Notes under the pieces: model-generated
Database searches by the model: none
What the model saw: the letters and a program-made list of their open reading frames with translations, nothing else
Told to the model about the DNA's origin: nothing
Assembly (NCBI GenBank): GCA_029213065.1
Contig: JARGPH010000010.1
Coordinates: 97,740 to 161,739 of the forward strand
Source: Verrucomicrobiales bacterium
GTDB taxonomy: Bacteria; Verrucomicrobiota; Verrucomicrobiia; Verrucomicrobiales; DEV007
Reading direction: 5' to 3'
Length of the DNA: 64,000 nt
In this document: positions 34,507-43,865 of the stretch, piece after piece
Numbering within the stretch: position 1 is the stretch's first letter
Layout: each line of letters begins with the position of its first letter
Program-made: the position numbers and the translations under genes

Positions 34507-35820
34507 ATGAGCTTCCCCTACCTCGCAGAATCAGCCGCCCGGAACAGCGGGCTCACTGGACTCGAGATTTTGTTGCTCCTCCTCGTTCTCTTTCTCGGCT
34601 TCATGATCTGGGCACTGACCCGGCATGTCACCTGCCGGTTTTCCGGCGAACCGGAGGAAAAGATTACCGACCAACTCCAGGCCATCGCCGGAACGACCCA
34701 CAGCGAACTGATCGAGGGCAACCAGGTCGAACTCCTTCAGGACGAGGAATTCTTTGATGCGCTTTGCAGCCTCATTGAAAATGCTGCTCACACCGTCCAC
34801 ATCGAAACCTTTCTCTGGAAAGACGGCAGAGTCTCCGACCGCGTTATTGAAGCGCTCGAAGCCACTCTGAAGCGCAATGTCAGGGTCAGAATTCTCATCG
34901 ATGCGCGGGGATCCAAAAAGCTTTCCGCTCAGAATCGTAAACGGCTTCGCGAGGCCGGCGCCGAGCTCAAGTCGTTCCATCGCATGAAGCTCCGCAACCT
35001 CGGGAGATTCAACATCAGGGATCATCGCAAAATCATCGTTGTCGACGGATCCTCCGCCCTCATCGGAGGCCATTGCATCCACGATGGCTGGACGAAAAAG
35101 GGAGAGGAGGGAAATCCCAAAGCACGGGGCTACCGCGACATCTCGGGCTTGATCACCGGCCCGGTCGTGGCCCGGATCCAGTCGGCCTTTTTCGAAAACT
35201 GGCAGGAAGTCACCGGCGAAGTCTTCACCGACGATACGACCTTTCCGAAACTGGAACCGGCGGGCGGGATCCCCGCGCACCTCGCCTACATCAGCGCCGA
35301 CGGCTGCCCCTCTTCCGTCCAGACCCTCCACTATCTCTCGATCGGATTCGCCAAGAAAACGATTCGCATTCAGAGCCCCTACTTCCTTCCCGATTCCATG
35401 GGCATCGAGGCCCTCGCCAAAGCAGTCGAACGCGGCGTCGACGTGAGAATCATGACCCCCGCCGTGAAAGCCTCGGACACGCCCTACGTGCAGCGTGCCG
35501 GACAGGTTCTCTACGGTGACCTCCTCAGAGCCGGGGTCAGGATTTTCGAATACCAACCCACCCTCCTGCACCAGAAAGTGATTACAATCGACGGGAAATG
35601 GTGCGGCTTCGGATCGAGCAACTTCGATGACCGTTCCTTTGCGATCAACGACGAAGCCACCCTCGGCATCTCCGACCCGGAAACCACCGCAATCCTCGAT
35701 GAGACCTTCGAAAAGGACGCCAGTGACTGCGAAGAACTCACCCTCGAAACGTGGAAAGAAAGAACCTGGGCAGAGCAACTCTTTCACCGCGCCCACTACC
35801 TCTTCCGCGAACAACTCTAA
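34507..35820 (+). CDS. cls: Phospholipase D-like cardiolipin synthase
   Basis: A 437-residue membrane protein with one N-terminal membrane segment (LEILLLLLVLFLGFMIWAL). Two HKD motifs follow: HRKIIVVDGSSALIGG and HQKVITIDGKWCGFGSSNFD, both with intact His-x-Lys-x4-Asp. This is the architecture of ClsA/ClsB-type cardiolipin synthases, which condense phosphatidylglycerol or related lipids; a phospholipase role is the alternative. It has only one N-terminal hydrophobic segment where ClsA has two. It follows the lipid kinase gene by 31 bp and precedes the AI-2E permease by 24 bp, so the three probably form one operon. Confidence 0.85.
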   Translation: MSFPYLAESAARNSGLTGLEILLLLLVLFLGFMIWALTRHVTCRFSGEPEEKITDQLQAIAGTTHSELIEGNQVELLQDEEFFDALCSLIENAAHTVHIETFLWKDGRVSDRVIEALEATLKRNVRVRILIDARGSKKLSAQNRKRLREAGAELKSFHRMKLRNLGRFNIRDHRKIIVVDGSSALIGGHCIHDGWTKKGEEGNPKARGYRDISGLITGPVVARIQSAFFENWQEVTGEVFTDDTTFPKLEPAGGIPAHLAYISADGCPSSVQTLHYLSIGFAKKTIRIQSPYFLPDSMGIEALAKAVERGVDVRIMTPAVKASDTPYVQRAGQVLYGDLLRAGVRIFEYQPTLLHQKVITIDGKWCGFGSSNFDDRSFAINDEATLGISDPETTAILDETFEKDASDCEELTLETWKERTWAEQLFHRAHYLFREQL

Positions 35821-35844
35821 GCGACAACCGCGCCCCGCCTTTCA

Positions 35845-37026
35845 ATGAGAAAACCACCCCGGTCCAATTCCTCCACCCTCACCGTCGCAGTCCGCTGTCT
35901 CGCCATTCTCACGGTCCTCGCGGTCTCCTACGTTGCGATGGTGGCCAAGCCCGTGATCCTTCCGCTCATCCTTGCACTTCTCTTCACCCTCGTGATTCTC
36001 CCGGTTCACAAATTTCTCTGCCGGATGAAACTGAAGCCCCCCGTCGCCGCCGGCATCTCCATTCTCGGCCTCGCCGCTGTGGTCATTTCAGGACTCGTCT
36101 TTCTCGCCTCCCCTGCAGTGACCTGGGCTCAAACCCTCGACCTCGAGTTCGCGGAGACCCGGCTTCGCAACCTCCTCCGCCCCGTCCAGGAGGTTCAGGA
36201 GGAATTCAACGAAGTCGTCGAAAAAGTCGACAAAATCAGCGCCGACTTCACCGGAACCAAAACCGGAAAAAAGGCCGACTCCCCCGAAGCCCCCTCCCCT
36301 CCGACCTCCCCTGACACATCAACCATCGAAACCGCATCGAGCGGAACCTTTGAACCGGAGGGAACCGGGATCGCCGTCAACGCCGCCGAGTCAGTCACCG
36401 TCAACGTGAAGAGCGGGGAGAAATCGCCCATACTCGACTACGCACAGAGCTTCGGGGCCCACGCCACCTTCACCTTCATGCTCGTCTTCTTTTTCCTCGC
36501 CTATGGGGAAACCCTCTACCGGCGCATCACCGAGGGCACCGAAACCGGAATGATGTGCGAAGCGCTCAGCGAAGATATCTCCTCCTACCTCCTCACCATC
36601 ACCCTGATCAACTTCGCCCTCGGCGTCGCCGTTGCCGCCGCCATGTGGCTACTCGATATGCCGAACCCCATCCTCTGGGGCGCGATGGCCACGGTCCTCA
36701 ACTACCTCCCCTACCTCGGTGCCATCATCGGCAGCGTCATTGTAGCTCTCGTCGCCGTGATCACCTTCACGACCCTCTCCGAAGCCGCCACCGTTCCCGC
36801 AGTCTACTACCTCCTCACCCTCATCGAAGGCGGGCTCATCACCCCCATGCTCATCGGAAAGCGGTTTTCGCTCAACCCCATCATCGTCGTCCTCTGGTTC
36901 CTCGCCTGGGGCAGCGTCTGGGGAATCGCCGGAATGCTCATCGCCACCCCCACCCTCATGGCCCTCAAAATCGTCACCTCAAGCCTCCCCGGCTACGAAC
37001 GCATCGACCGGGTTATCTCGCGGTGA
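35845..37026 (+). CDS. AI-2E/PerM family transporter
   Basis: A 393-residue inner-membrane protein of the AI-2E (UPF0118, PerM) family. It has two membrane segments at the N-terminus and four to five in the second half. The region PNPILWGAMATVLNYLPYLG and the end LAWGSVWGIAGMLIATPTLM are family hallmarks. A long, Pro/Ser/Thr-rich loop (residues about 140-190) between the halves is unusual. Family members export autoinducer-2, ions or small organics; the substrate here is open. Confidence 0.85.
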   Translation: MRKPPRSNSSTLTVAVRCLAILTVLAVSYVAMVAKPVILPLILALLFTLVILPVHKFLCRMKLKPPVAAGISILGLAAVVISGLVFLASPAVTWAQTLDLEFAETRLRNLLRPVQEVQEEFNEVVEKVDKISADFTGTKTGKKADSPEAPSPPTSPDTSTIETASSGTFEPEGTGIAVNAAESVTVNVKSGEKSPILDYAQSFGAHATFTFMLVFFFLAYGETLYRRITEGTETGMMCEALSEDISSYLLTITLINFALGVAVAAAMWLLDMPNPILWGAMATVLNYLPYLGAIIGSVIVALVAVITFTTLSEAATVPAVYYLLTLIEGGLITPMLIGKRFSLNPIIVVLWFLAWGSVWGIAGMLIATPTLMALKIVTSSLPGYERIDRVISR

Positions 37027-37147
37027 GTGGGTGAAAAGCTGTGGGAGCATTGCGGTCCGACCTGAGTGCTCTTCCGGAACCTAGCCATCGGGAAGCCAAT
37101 AAGGCCATCTACCTAAATTTATAATTTCCATAATAATTATATGGATA

Positions 37148-38125
37148 ATGTCTCTAGTGCTGATATCGTGTCGCATGATTATGTCAACGCAATTCTGGTT
37201 CACTCTCTGCTTTCCCGGACTCCCCTTGCTCGCCCTCTACTTCTTTTGTCGAAAGCTGGCAAAAGCAAAGCAACTCGCCGAGCGCCCTTTTCACAATACT
37301 AGAAGATTGCCGGGACACAGTTTAAGCCAACGCGCTGACAAGCAGTGGGAGACATTCACAGGATGGCTGAGCACAACCATCTTTGCCTCGATCATACCCT
37401 GGCTCGTATTCACTCTCACAGGGGGCGATTCGATCACCCTCCCACTTCTCATCGGAGCCCTTACCGCTCCCTTCTGTCTTTGGAAAATGTGGCTAGCCTA
37501 CGAATCGCTTCCCAACTGGTGGCTAGGTATTCGCGGAGAACAATATGTAGGTGCGGAGCTGGACTCGATCCGGAATGACGACCTCAAAGTTTTCCACGAC
37601 GTCGTCATCACCGATCCCAAAGGCAACTGGAATATCGATCACGTCATCGTGAGCCGTGCCGGAATTTTCGCGGTCGAAACGAAGACAAGACGGAAAAAGG
37701 TCGACGTCTCCTCACCCCGCCACAAACTTTCCTTTGATGGACACAAGGTCAACTTTCCCGACGGGAGCTACGACACCGATTCGGTGAAGCAGGCAATTCG
37801 TCAGGCGCAATGGCTCGAGAAAGAGGCCATGAATTGGAGCGGAGGCATTGCCATACCGGTGACTCCACTACTCACCTTTCCCGGATGGTGGGTCGACATC
37901 ACCGGCAAAGGAGAAGTCACCGTGATCAACCCCAAGCAAATTCGCAGCGTTGTTACCGGTCGCCCCCGGGTTCTCGATGACCGCTCATGGAATATCCTTC
38001 TGAAGCGTTTCGAGGCGCTGACGACCGTGCAACTTCCCGAGGAAGTGGAAAACGCAACCAGCTCTCCCAAACGAAAGAAGGAACTCAACAACCACAACGG
38101 AGCCGCGGGGCTTCCCTCTCAATAG
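37148..38125 (+). CDS. NERD-domain (nuclease-related) membrane protein
   Basis: A 325-residue protein with two N-terminal hydrophobic segments (about residues 15-30 and 75-115). A NERD domain follows (about 125-250): GEQYVGAELD, VFHDVVI, WNIDHVIVSRAGIFAVETKT. The D-x(n)-E-x-K arrangement (IDH, AVETK) resembles the PD-(D/E)xK nuclease active site to which NERD is related. NERD proteins occur with DNA-processing or defence genes. It marks the left side of the accessory region containing the type I restriction operon. Upstream is an A+T-rich, near-palindromic stretch (37127-37145, TCCATAATAATTATATGGA) that may hold the promoter. Confidence 0.82.
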   Translation: MSLVLISCRMIMSTQFWFTLCFPGLPLLALYFFCRKLAKAKQLAERPFHNTRRLPGHSLSQRADKQWETFTGWLSTTIFASIIPWLVFTLTGGDSITLPLLIGALTAPFCLWKMWLAYESLPNWWLGIRGEQYVGAELDSIRNDDLKVFHDVVITDPKGNWNIDHVIVSRAGIFAVETKTRRKKVDVSSPRHKLSFDGHKVNFPDGSYDTDSVKQAIRQAQWLEKEAMNWSGGIAIPVTPLLTFPGWWVDITGKGEVTVINPKQIRSVVTGRPRVLDDRSWNILLKRFEALTTVQLPEEVENATSSPKRKKELNNHNGAAGLPSQ

Positions 38126-38134
38126 TGTAGTGAT

Positions 38135-38692
38135 ATGGCGCTCCCCCCTCACCTGCAAAACTCAAACGAAGCAGCCACTGGCGTTCCCGGCGTGGATGGC
38201 TTGTGGGAAGATGGGGAATGGGTTTCGTGGGGCGTTGTCGTGCAGGAGCGCGAAGATCGTTTCGGAGATGATAACGTTTATGAATGCCTCCTCGCCGTAG
38301 CAATCGACTATGAATACTCCACGGATCGTCACTTTCCGGTTTACGGAGAACTCGGAGAAATCTACGCCGAGCGCCGCTTCAGCGTGGAACGGCATCCTCC
38401 CGGTCATCAAGGGTCCGATGGTCGAATCGGAGACGTCCTCGTCGAGATCAAAACGATCTCCCCTCACAAAACCAACAAAACGGTTCGCATAAAACGAGCC
38501 GGAAACTTCGGCGCTCTCATCGTCGTCAAGTTCGATCGCGATTACCGGGTCGACGCCAAAGTGATCACCCGGAAGAACCTCCCCAAAGGGAACGGAAAGT
38601 GGATTAACGTGAAATGGGACGATATTCGGTGTGAGAGGAAGGACTTCGAGGCAAAGCCTCCAAAGCTCGCGGACCCGCTTTCGAGATACTAG
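38135..38692 (+). CDS. Small PD-(D/E)xK-like protein of unknown function
   Basis: A 185-residue protein, 9 bp after the NERD gene. Its core reads GELGEIYAERRFSVERHP, then IGDVLVEIKTIS and RIKRAGNFGALIVVKFD. A conserved Glu in the first block, Asp in GDV and Glu-x-Lys in VEIKT make a plausible nuclease-fold active site, as in small restriction-endonuclease-like families. This is an inference from motif spacing only. The final 30 residues are basic. Its position between NERD and hsdM suggests a defence-related role. Confidence 0.55.
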   Translation: MALPPHLQNSNEAATGVPGVDGLWEDGEWVSWGVVVQEREDRFGDDNVYECLLAVAIDYEYSTDRHFPVYGELGEIYAERRFSVERHPPGHQGSDGRIGDVLVEIKTISPHKTNKTVRIKRAGNFGALIVVKFDRDYRVDAKVITRKNLPKGNGKWINVKWDDIRCERKDFEAKPPKLADPLSRY

Positions 38693-38793
38693 GCGCGGGA
38701 AAGTGACTCTGGAGGCAGCCTCTCTCAGTGCAGCCTTTCAAATTATACAACTTTCACTGCACCAAGTGGAAGATGACATCTTCCTCACAAGTA

Positions 38794-38822
38794 ACTCAAA
38801 TAGGACATAGTTTTAGTTGAGT
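38794..38822 (+). promoter_or_regulatory. Inverted repeat upstream of the restriction operon
   Basis: ACTCAA (38794-38799) and its inverse TTGAGT (38817-38822) lie about 45 bp before the first hsdM in an A+T-rich 130-bp stretch. They could be an operator. The promoter itself is not clear. Confidence 0.25.
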
Positions 38823-38866
38823 AAGGTTAATTACTTTGGTTAGCTTTCCTCTCTTCTCACCACTGC

Positions 38867-40363
38867 ATGAGCCAAACCAGTCTCACCCTCTCTCAGCTCG
38901 AACAATACCTCTCCAAAGCGGCGTGGATTCTGAAAGGGCCTATCGGTGCGTCGGACTTCAAGGCCTACATCTTTCCGATGCTCTTCTTCAAGCGCATCTC
39001 GGATGTCTACGACGAGGAGTATCAGATCGCCCTGGAAGAGTCCGGTGGGGATGAGGACTACGCTGCTCTGCCTGAGTTCCACCGGTTCAGTATCCCCGAA
39101 GGCAGTCACTGGGATGACGTCCGGGAGACGACCTCGAACATCGGCCTGAAGATCGAGCAGTGTCTCCGCGACATCGAGGCCGCCAATCAGGAGCACCTCT
39201 ACGGGATCTTCGGGGACGCGCAGTGGTCAAATAAAGAGAAGCTCCCCGACCGGCTCCTCACCGACTTGGTCGAACACTTCTCCCAATACACGCTTTCCAC
39301 GCAGCTCGTCGCCCGGGACATGCTCGGGCAGGCTTACGAATACCTGATCAAACACTTCGCCGACCTCACCAACAAGAAGGCCGGAGAGTTCTACACCCCT
39401 CGCTCCGTCGTCCACTTGATGGGACTCATCATCGATCCTCACGAGGGCGAGAGCATCTACGACCCGGCTTGCGGAACCGGAGGGATGCTTATCGAGTCGA
39501 TCGATCACCTTAAGGAAGCCGGCGAGGACTTCCGGACGCTGAAGCTCTACGGCCAGGAAAAGAACCTGACCTCGTCCTCCATCGCCCGGATGAACATGTT
39601 CCTTCACGGCGTCGAGGACTTCCGGGTGGATCGAGGCGATACCCTCCGTTCCCCGGCCTTCTTCGATGCCGACGGACTTCAGACCTTCGACTGTGTCATC
39701 GCCAATCCTCCCTTTTCGCTGAAGGAATGGGGTGCCACTCAGTGGGCCAACGATCCCTACGGACGAAACATCGCCGGCGTCCCTCCGAAGGGGAACGGTG
39801 ACATGGCCTGGGTCCAGCACATGATCCGCTCCATGAAGCCCAATACCGGGCGCATGGCTGTGGTCCTGCCCCACGGTGCGCTGTTTCGGAAAGGGGCCGA
39901 GGGCAAGATCCGGCAGGCGCTGCTGGAGAAGGATCTCCTCGAGGCCGTCATCGGCCTGGGGCCGAACATCTTCTACGGCACCCAGCTCGCCGCCTGCATC
40001 ATGATCTTCCGGTCCGAGAAGCCTGCCGATCGCCGGGAGAAGGTCCTCTTCATCGACGCCTCCGACCAGATCCGCACCGGCCGGGCACAGAACTTCCTCG
40101 AGCCGGAGCATGTCGAGCGCATCTACGGCTGGTATGCCGAGGGCAAAGACGTCGAGAACCACGTCAAGGTCGCGACGATGGATGACATCGAGGAAAACGA
40201 CCACAACCTCAACATCCCGCTTTACGTCGAGAAGATCATCGAGGACGACCTGCCCACCGTCGAGGAGGCCCTCGCTGACCTGAAGGAGGCCTGGACCGAG
40301 TGCCAGCAAGCCGAGGAACACTTGAAAACAAAACTTAGAGAGTTCGGAGTTTCCGTTCAGTAA
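38867..40363 (+). CDS. hsdM: Type I restriction-modification M subunit, first copy
   Basis: A 498-residue N6-adenine methyltransferase subunit. An N-terminal HsdM domain (about 1-140) precedes the SAM site DPACGTGGMLIES and the catalytic motif NPPFSLKEW. The C-terminal tail is coiled-coil-like and acidic. With a specificity subunit it methylates adenine in the target. A second, related hsdM lies 765 bp downstream. The two differ throughout (NPPF here, NPPY there), so they are old paralogues or of separate origin, not a recent tandem copy. The first gene of the operon. Confidence 0.93.
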   Translation: MSQTSLTLSQLEQYLSKAAWILKGPIGASDFKAYIFPMLFFKRISDVYDEEYQIALEESGGDEDYAALPEFHRFSIPEGSHWDDVRETTSNIGLKIEQCLRDIEAANQEHLYGIFGDAQWSNKEKLPDRLLTDLVEHFSQYTLSTQLVARDMLGQAYEYLIKHFADLTNKKAGEFYTPRSVVHLMGLIIDPHEGESIYDPACGTGGMLIESIDHLKEAGEDFRTLKLYGQEKNLTSSSIARMNMFLHGVEDFRVDRGDTLRSPAFFDADGLQTFDCVIANPPFSLKEWGATQWANDPYGRNIAGVPPKGNGDMAWVQHMIRSMKPNTGRMAVVLPHGALFRKGAEGKIRQALLEKDLLEAVIGLGPNIFYGTQLAACIMIFRSEKPADRREKVLFIDASDQIRTGRAQNFLEPEHVERIYGWYAEGKDVENHVKVATMDDIEENDHNLNIPLYVEKIIEDDLPTVEEALADLKEAWTECQQAEEHLKTKLREFGVSVQ

Positions 40364-40372
40364 GTATTAGCC

Positions 40373-41131
40373 ATGAATACTGAAAACCTTTTACGAATCG
40401 ACGATCTCGACGCACCGATCTATCGCATCTTTCCTCTCCAGCGGGTCCAAGAGCTATTTCAGAAAAGGAAGTTGGTCCTCGTCAATCCCGGGAAGTGGGA
40501 GGATCCCTTCGAGAATTTCCTGCTCAGCCGAGACGGTGTCGACGTTGACGGATCAACAGTCAGTTTTCGGCGTTTAGCAGATTCGTGGTTCGGCCAATGT
40601 TGGACTACCAATTCCGACACGGATGCAATGTGGAGAATCTACAGCCACGACATGCAGTCGCTTCGGGTGAAGACGACAGTGGGGAAGCTGGCCAAATATC
40701 TTTGGGACCCGGACGATAAATTCTCCAGTCTGAAATATTTCATCGGGAAGGTCCGCTATTTCCCCCGGGAAGAGATCGAAGAGTTTCTCGGCAGTGCTAG
40801 TTTTTCGGAACTCGCGCTCGGAGGGCAGAATCAAGGCTTCGCCGAAACACTCTTGGCGAAGCGGCTGGAGTTTGAGCACGAGTCAGAAGTTCGAGTCCTC
40901 ACCTGCGAAATCGACAGCGATAAGGCTTCTCAACTCAGTGGCTTATACAAGGTCGCAGTTGATCCCCATGACTTGGTGGATGAGATCTGCATCGATCCCC
41001 GCCTCTTGGATCCGTTCGATGTCGAATGCCTTGAGAAGAAGGTTAGGCGATTCGGCTACCAGGGAGAGCTCACTCAATCGGATCTCTATTCTGTCGATCT
41101 TCCCACCGTCCCCTTGAGCCCTACCCCATGA
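40373..41131 (+). CDS. DUF2971 family protein inside the restriction operon
   Basis: A 252-residue soluble protein with the DUF2971 pattern: IYRIFPLQRVQELFQKRKL, then VNPGKWEDPFENFLL, then GQCWTTNSDTDAMWRIYS. These proteins are found often beside restriction and abortive-infection genes, and are assumed to be toxins or sensors, without an assigned reaction. It is 9 bp after hsdM and overlaps the next hsdM by 4 bp (ATGA), so it is translated as part of the operon. G+C is a little lower than in the flanking hsdM genes. Confidence 0.78.
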   Translation: MNTENLLRIDDLDAPIYRIFPLQRVQELFQKRKLVLVNPGKWEDPFENFLLSRDGVDVDGSTVSFRRLADSWFGQCWTTNSDTDAMWRIYSHDMQSLRVKTTVGKLAKYLWDPDDKFSSLKYFIGKVRYFPREEIEEFLGSASFSELALGGQNQGFAETLLAKRLEFEHESEVRVLTCEIDSDKASQLSGLYKVAVDPHDLVDEICIDPRLLDPFDVECLEKKVRRFGYQGELTQSDLYSVDLPTVPLSPTP

Positions 41132-42588
41132 ACCAACCCGAACTCGAAAAATACCTCTGGGGCGCGGCGACTTATCTCCGCGGGCACATCGATGCTGGCG
41201 ACTACAAGCAGTTCATCTTCCCACTGCTCTTCTTCAAACGCATCTGCGACGTCTACGACGAGGAATTCGCCGAAGCCCTTGCCGAGAGCGACGGCGACAA
41301 GCAATACGCCCTCTTCCCGGAGCAACACCGCTTCGACGTCCCGACCGGCGCTCACTGGAACGACGTCCGGGAGAAATCCACCAACGTCGGTCTCGCCATC
41401 CAGGAGGCCATGAGCGCCATCGAGAAGGCCAATCCCGACACCCTCAGCGGTATCTTCGGCGACGCCTCGTGGACGAACAAAGACCGGCTCTCCGACGAGA
41501 CCCTCGTCAACCTGCTCGAGCACTTCTCCGCCCACACCCTCAGCATTGCCAACGTCCCCGATGACCAGCTCGGCAACGCCTACGAATACCTCATCAAGCA
41601 GTTCGCCGACGACAGCGGCCACACCGCCGCCGAGTTCTACACCAACCGCACCGTCGTCCGCCTCATGACCCTGATCATGGACCCGCAACCGGGCGAGAGC
41701 GTCTACGATCCCACCTGCGGCTCCGGCGGCCTGCTCCTCAACTGCGCCCTCCAGCTCAAGGACGCCGGCCAGGAATACCGCACCCTCAAGCTCTACGGGC
41801 AGGAGATCAATCTCATCACCTCCGCCATCGCCCGGATGAACATGTTCATGCACGGCATCGAGGAGTTCCAGATCGTGCGCGGCGACACCCTCAGCGAGCC
41901 GAAGCTGCTGGAAAACGACCGGCTCAAGACCTTCAACGTCATCCTCGCCAACCCGCCCTACTCGATCAAAGCCTGGGACCGCACCGGCTTCGAGAACGAT
42001 CCCTGGGGACGCAACCTCTGGGGCACCCCACCGCAGGGGTGTGCCGACTATGCCTTCCAGCAGCACATCCAGAAGAGCCTCGATCCGAAAAACGGGCGCT
42101 CCATCTCCCTCTGGCCGCACGGCATCCTCTTCCGCGATGCCGAGGCCACCATGCGCCGCCAGATGATCGAAAGCGACGTCGTTGAATGCGTCATCGGGCT
42201 CGGCCCCAACCTCTTCTACAACTCCCCGATGGAGGCCTGCCTGCTCATCACCAATACCAACAAGCCCAAGAAGCGGCGCGGAAAAATCCTCATCGTCAAT
42301 GCGGTCAAAGAAGTGCGGCAGGACAAAAACATCGGCTTCCTCGAAGAACACCACATTCAGAAAATCTACGAGGCCTATCGCAAGTTCGAGGATCAGGACG
42401 GCTTCGCTCGTGTCGTCACCATCGACGATGTCGCCGAGCACAATGCCAGTCTCAACATCGCCCTCTACCTGACCAACGTCGATTCCAGCGGCGAAGTCAT
42501 CACCCTCGACGAAGCCGTCCAAAACTGGAGCGATTCCAACAAGGCGCTGAAATCGAGCATGGAAGAACTCTTCACCACCTTGAGCTGA
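41128..42588 (+). CDS. hsdM: Type I restriction-modification M subunit, second copy
   Basis: A 486-residue N6-adenine methyltransferase. An N-terminal HsdM domain precedes SAM motif DPTCGSGGLLLNC and the catalytic NPPYSIKAWD. The gene stop is one base before the hsdS start (42590), so this copy is the likely partner of HsdS. It begins inside the DUF2971 stop codon. The G+C-rich codon use agrees with hsdR and differs from the cargo genes further on. Confidence 0.93.
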   Translation: MNQPELEKYLWGAATYLRGHIDAGDYKQFIFPLLFFKRICDVYDEEFAEALAESDGDKQYALFPEQHRFDVPTGAHWNDVREKSTNVGLAIQEAMSAIEKANPDTLSGIFGDASWTNKDRLSDETLVNLLEHFSAHTLSIANVPDDQLGNAYEYLIKQFADDSGHTAAEFYTNRTVVRLMTLIMDPQPGESVYDPTCGSGGLLLNCALQLKDAGQEYRTLKLYGQEINLITSAIARMNMFMHGIEEFQIVRGDTLSEPKLLENDRLKTFNVILANPPYSIKAWDRTGFENDPWGRNLWGTPPQGCADYAFQQHIQKSLDPKNGRSISLWPHGILFRDAEATMRRQMIESDVVECVIGLGPNLFYNSPMEACLLITNTNKPKKRRGKILIVNAVKEVRQDKNIGFLEEHHIQKIYEAYRKFEDQDGFARVVTIDDVAEHNASLNIALYLTNVDSSGEVITLDEAVQNWSDSNKALKSSMEELFTTLS

Positions 42589-42589
42589 A

Positions 42590-43795
42590 ATGTCACTTCC
42601 ATCCCTACAGAATCTGGACAAGTCGACCTGGCAAAGGTTGCCCTTCGGCGAAATCGCCCAAAGCATCGGTGAGCGCGTCGATCCCACCAACACCGACCTC
42701 GAAACCTACGTCGGCTTGGAGCACATCGACGCGGAGTCCATCCACATCAAACGCTTCGGAAAACGCGAGGATGTCAGCGGAACGAAACTTCGATGCTATC
42801 CGGGCGACGTCATCTTTGGACGCCGTCGCGCCTATCAGCGAAAAGCTGCCATCTGCGAATTCGACGGATTCTGTTCCGCGCACTCGCTCGTGCTTCGGGC
42901 GATTCCGGAAGTGATCGACCCAAAGCTCTTTCCGTTCTTCCTGCATTCCGACCAGTTCATGCACCGAGCCGTCGATATTTCCGTCGGCGGACTGTCCCCG
43001 ACCATTAACTGGACGAAGCTCAAGAAGGAAGAATTTCTCATCCCGCCCAAAGACCAGCAGGCCGAACTAGCCGAACTCCTCTGGGCGGCGGATGACGCAA
43101 ACGAAAGTAAACTGATCGTTCTTCAAAAGATCGAAACGGCAAAAGAATCTCTGATCAGTCAGCACCTGAGCAAGATTGGCAAAGATGATGTGGAGTGCCT
43201 CACGATTGCTGATCTTGCTGCGAAAAGTAAGAACTCGTGTTGCGGCGGACCATTCGGTTCCGATCTTACCGGTAAGGATTACGTTCCTGAAGCTGGCGTG
43301 CCGGTAATCCGGGGAGCAAATCTAACGAAGGGAGGCGCCCGTTTTTTAGAAGAAGAATTTGTCTACGTGTCCAAAGAGAAGGGACAGAGCCTTGCAAAGA
43401 ACTCGGCGAGACGAAATGACATCATTGTCACACAAAGAGGAACACTTGGGCAAGTCGGTCTAATACCTAAGACTTCAAAGCACGAGACATATATAGTCTC
43501 TCAGAGTCAGATGAAACTCACGGTGGATCCGGAGGTCGCGATGCCGGAGTTTGTTTATTACTACCTTCTCTCGAAGAATGCCCTGCGGCACCTCGGAATC
43601 GTCACGATTAGCACCGGGGTTCCGCACATCAATCTTGGCATCTTCAAACAATTTCCAATTCCAGTCCCTCCACTTGCCATGCAAGAATCGATTGTGAAAA
43701 GCCTCAATCAAATTGATGGAACAATAGATGAATCACAAAGAAACATCTTTCTTTCCAAGGGACTAACTAAATCCCTCATCAACCAAATCTTCTAA
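42590..43795 (+). CDS. hsdS: Type I restriction-modification specificity subunit
   Basis: A 401-residue two-domain specificity subunit. Target-recognition domain 1 spans about 1-160 (WQRLPFGEIAQSIGERVDP, then RPGDV-type CYPGDVIFGRRRAYQ). A central conserved helix (about 165-200, AELAELLWAADDANE) precedes domain 2 at about 205-375 (GVPVIRGANLTKGG, then IVTQRGTLGQVG). The end has the second conserved helix. Domain 2 has visibly lower G+C than domain 1 and the flanking hsdM, as when a recognition domain is exchanged by recombination. The target sequence cannot be predicted. Confidence 0.9.
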   Translation: MSLPSLQNLDKSTWQRLPFGEIAQSIGERVDPTNTDLETYVGLEHIDAESIHIKRFGKREDVSGTKLRCYPGDVIFGRRRAYQRKAAICEFDGFCSAHSLVLRAIPEVIDPKLFPFFLHSDQFMHRAVDISVGGLSPTINWTKLKKEEFLIPPKDQQAELAELLWAADDANESKLIVLQKIETAKESLISQHLSKIGKDDVECLTIADLAAKSKNSCCGGPFGSDLTGKDYVPEAGVPVIRGANLTKGGARFLEEEFVYVSKEKGQSLAKNSARRNDIIVTQRGTLGQVGLIPKTSKHETYIVSQSQMKLTVDPEVAMPEFVYYYLLSKNALRHLGIVTISTGVPHINLGIFKQFPIPVPPLAMQESIVKSLNQIDGTIDESQRNIFLSKGLTKSLINQIF

Positions 43796-43797
43796 CC

Positions 43798-43834
43798 GAC
43801 TCAACCCTGTTACCTCACCGACCCAACCCTCTTG
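43798..43834 (-). repeat. Two units of the 22-bp dispersed repeat
   Basis: GACTCAACCCTGT (43798-43810) and GACCCAACCCT (43820-43830) are 22 bp apart. Read on the minus strand they match the ACAGGGTTGAGTC units at 22578-22657. They lie right after the hsdS stop codon. Confidence 0.65.
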
Positions 43835-43865
43835 AATCGCCCCGCCTGAACCCGATCACCCGCCC

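Noticed and set aside
35073..35519. Open frame within the phospholipase D gene
   Set aside because: Shadow of the G+C-rich coding frame; Arg/Pro-rich translation, no conserved motif.
41086..42693. 535-codon minus-strand open frame opposite the second hsdM
   Set aside because: Long antisense frame caused by third-position G/C bias; no family resemblance, and the plus strand has all methyltransferase motifs.
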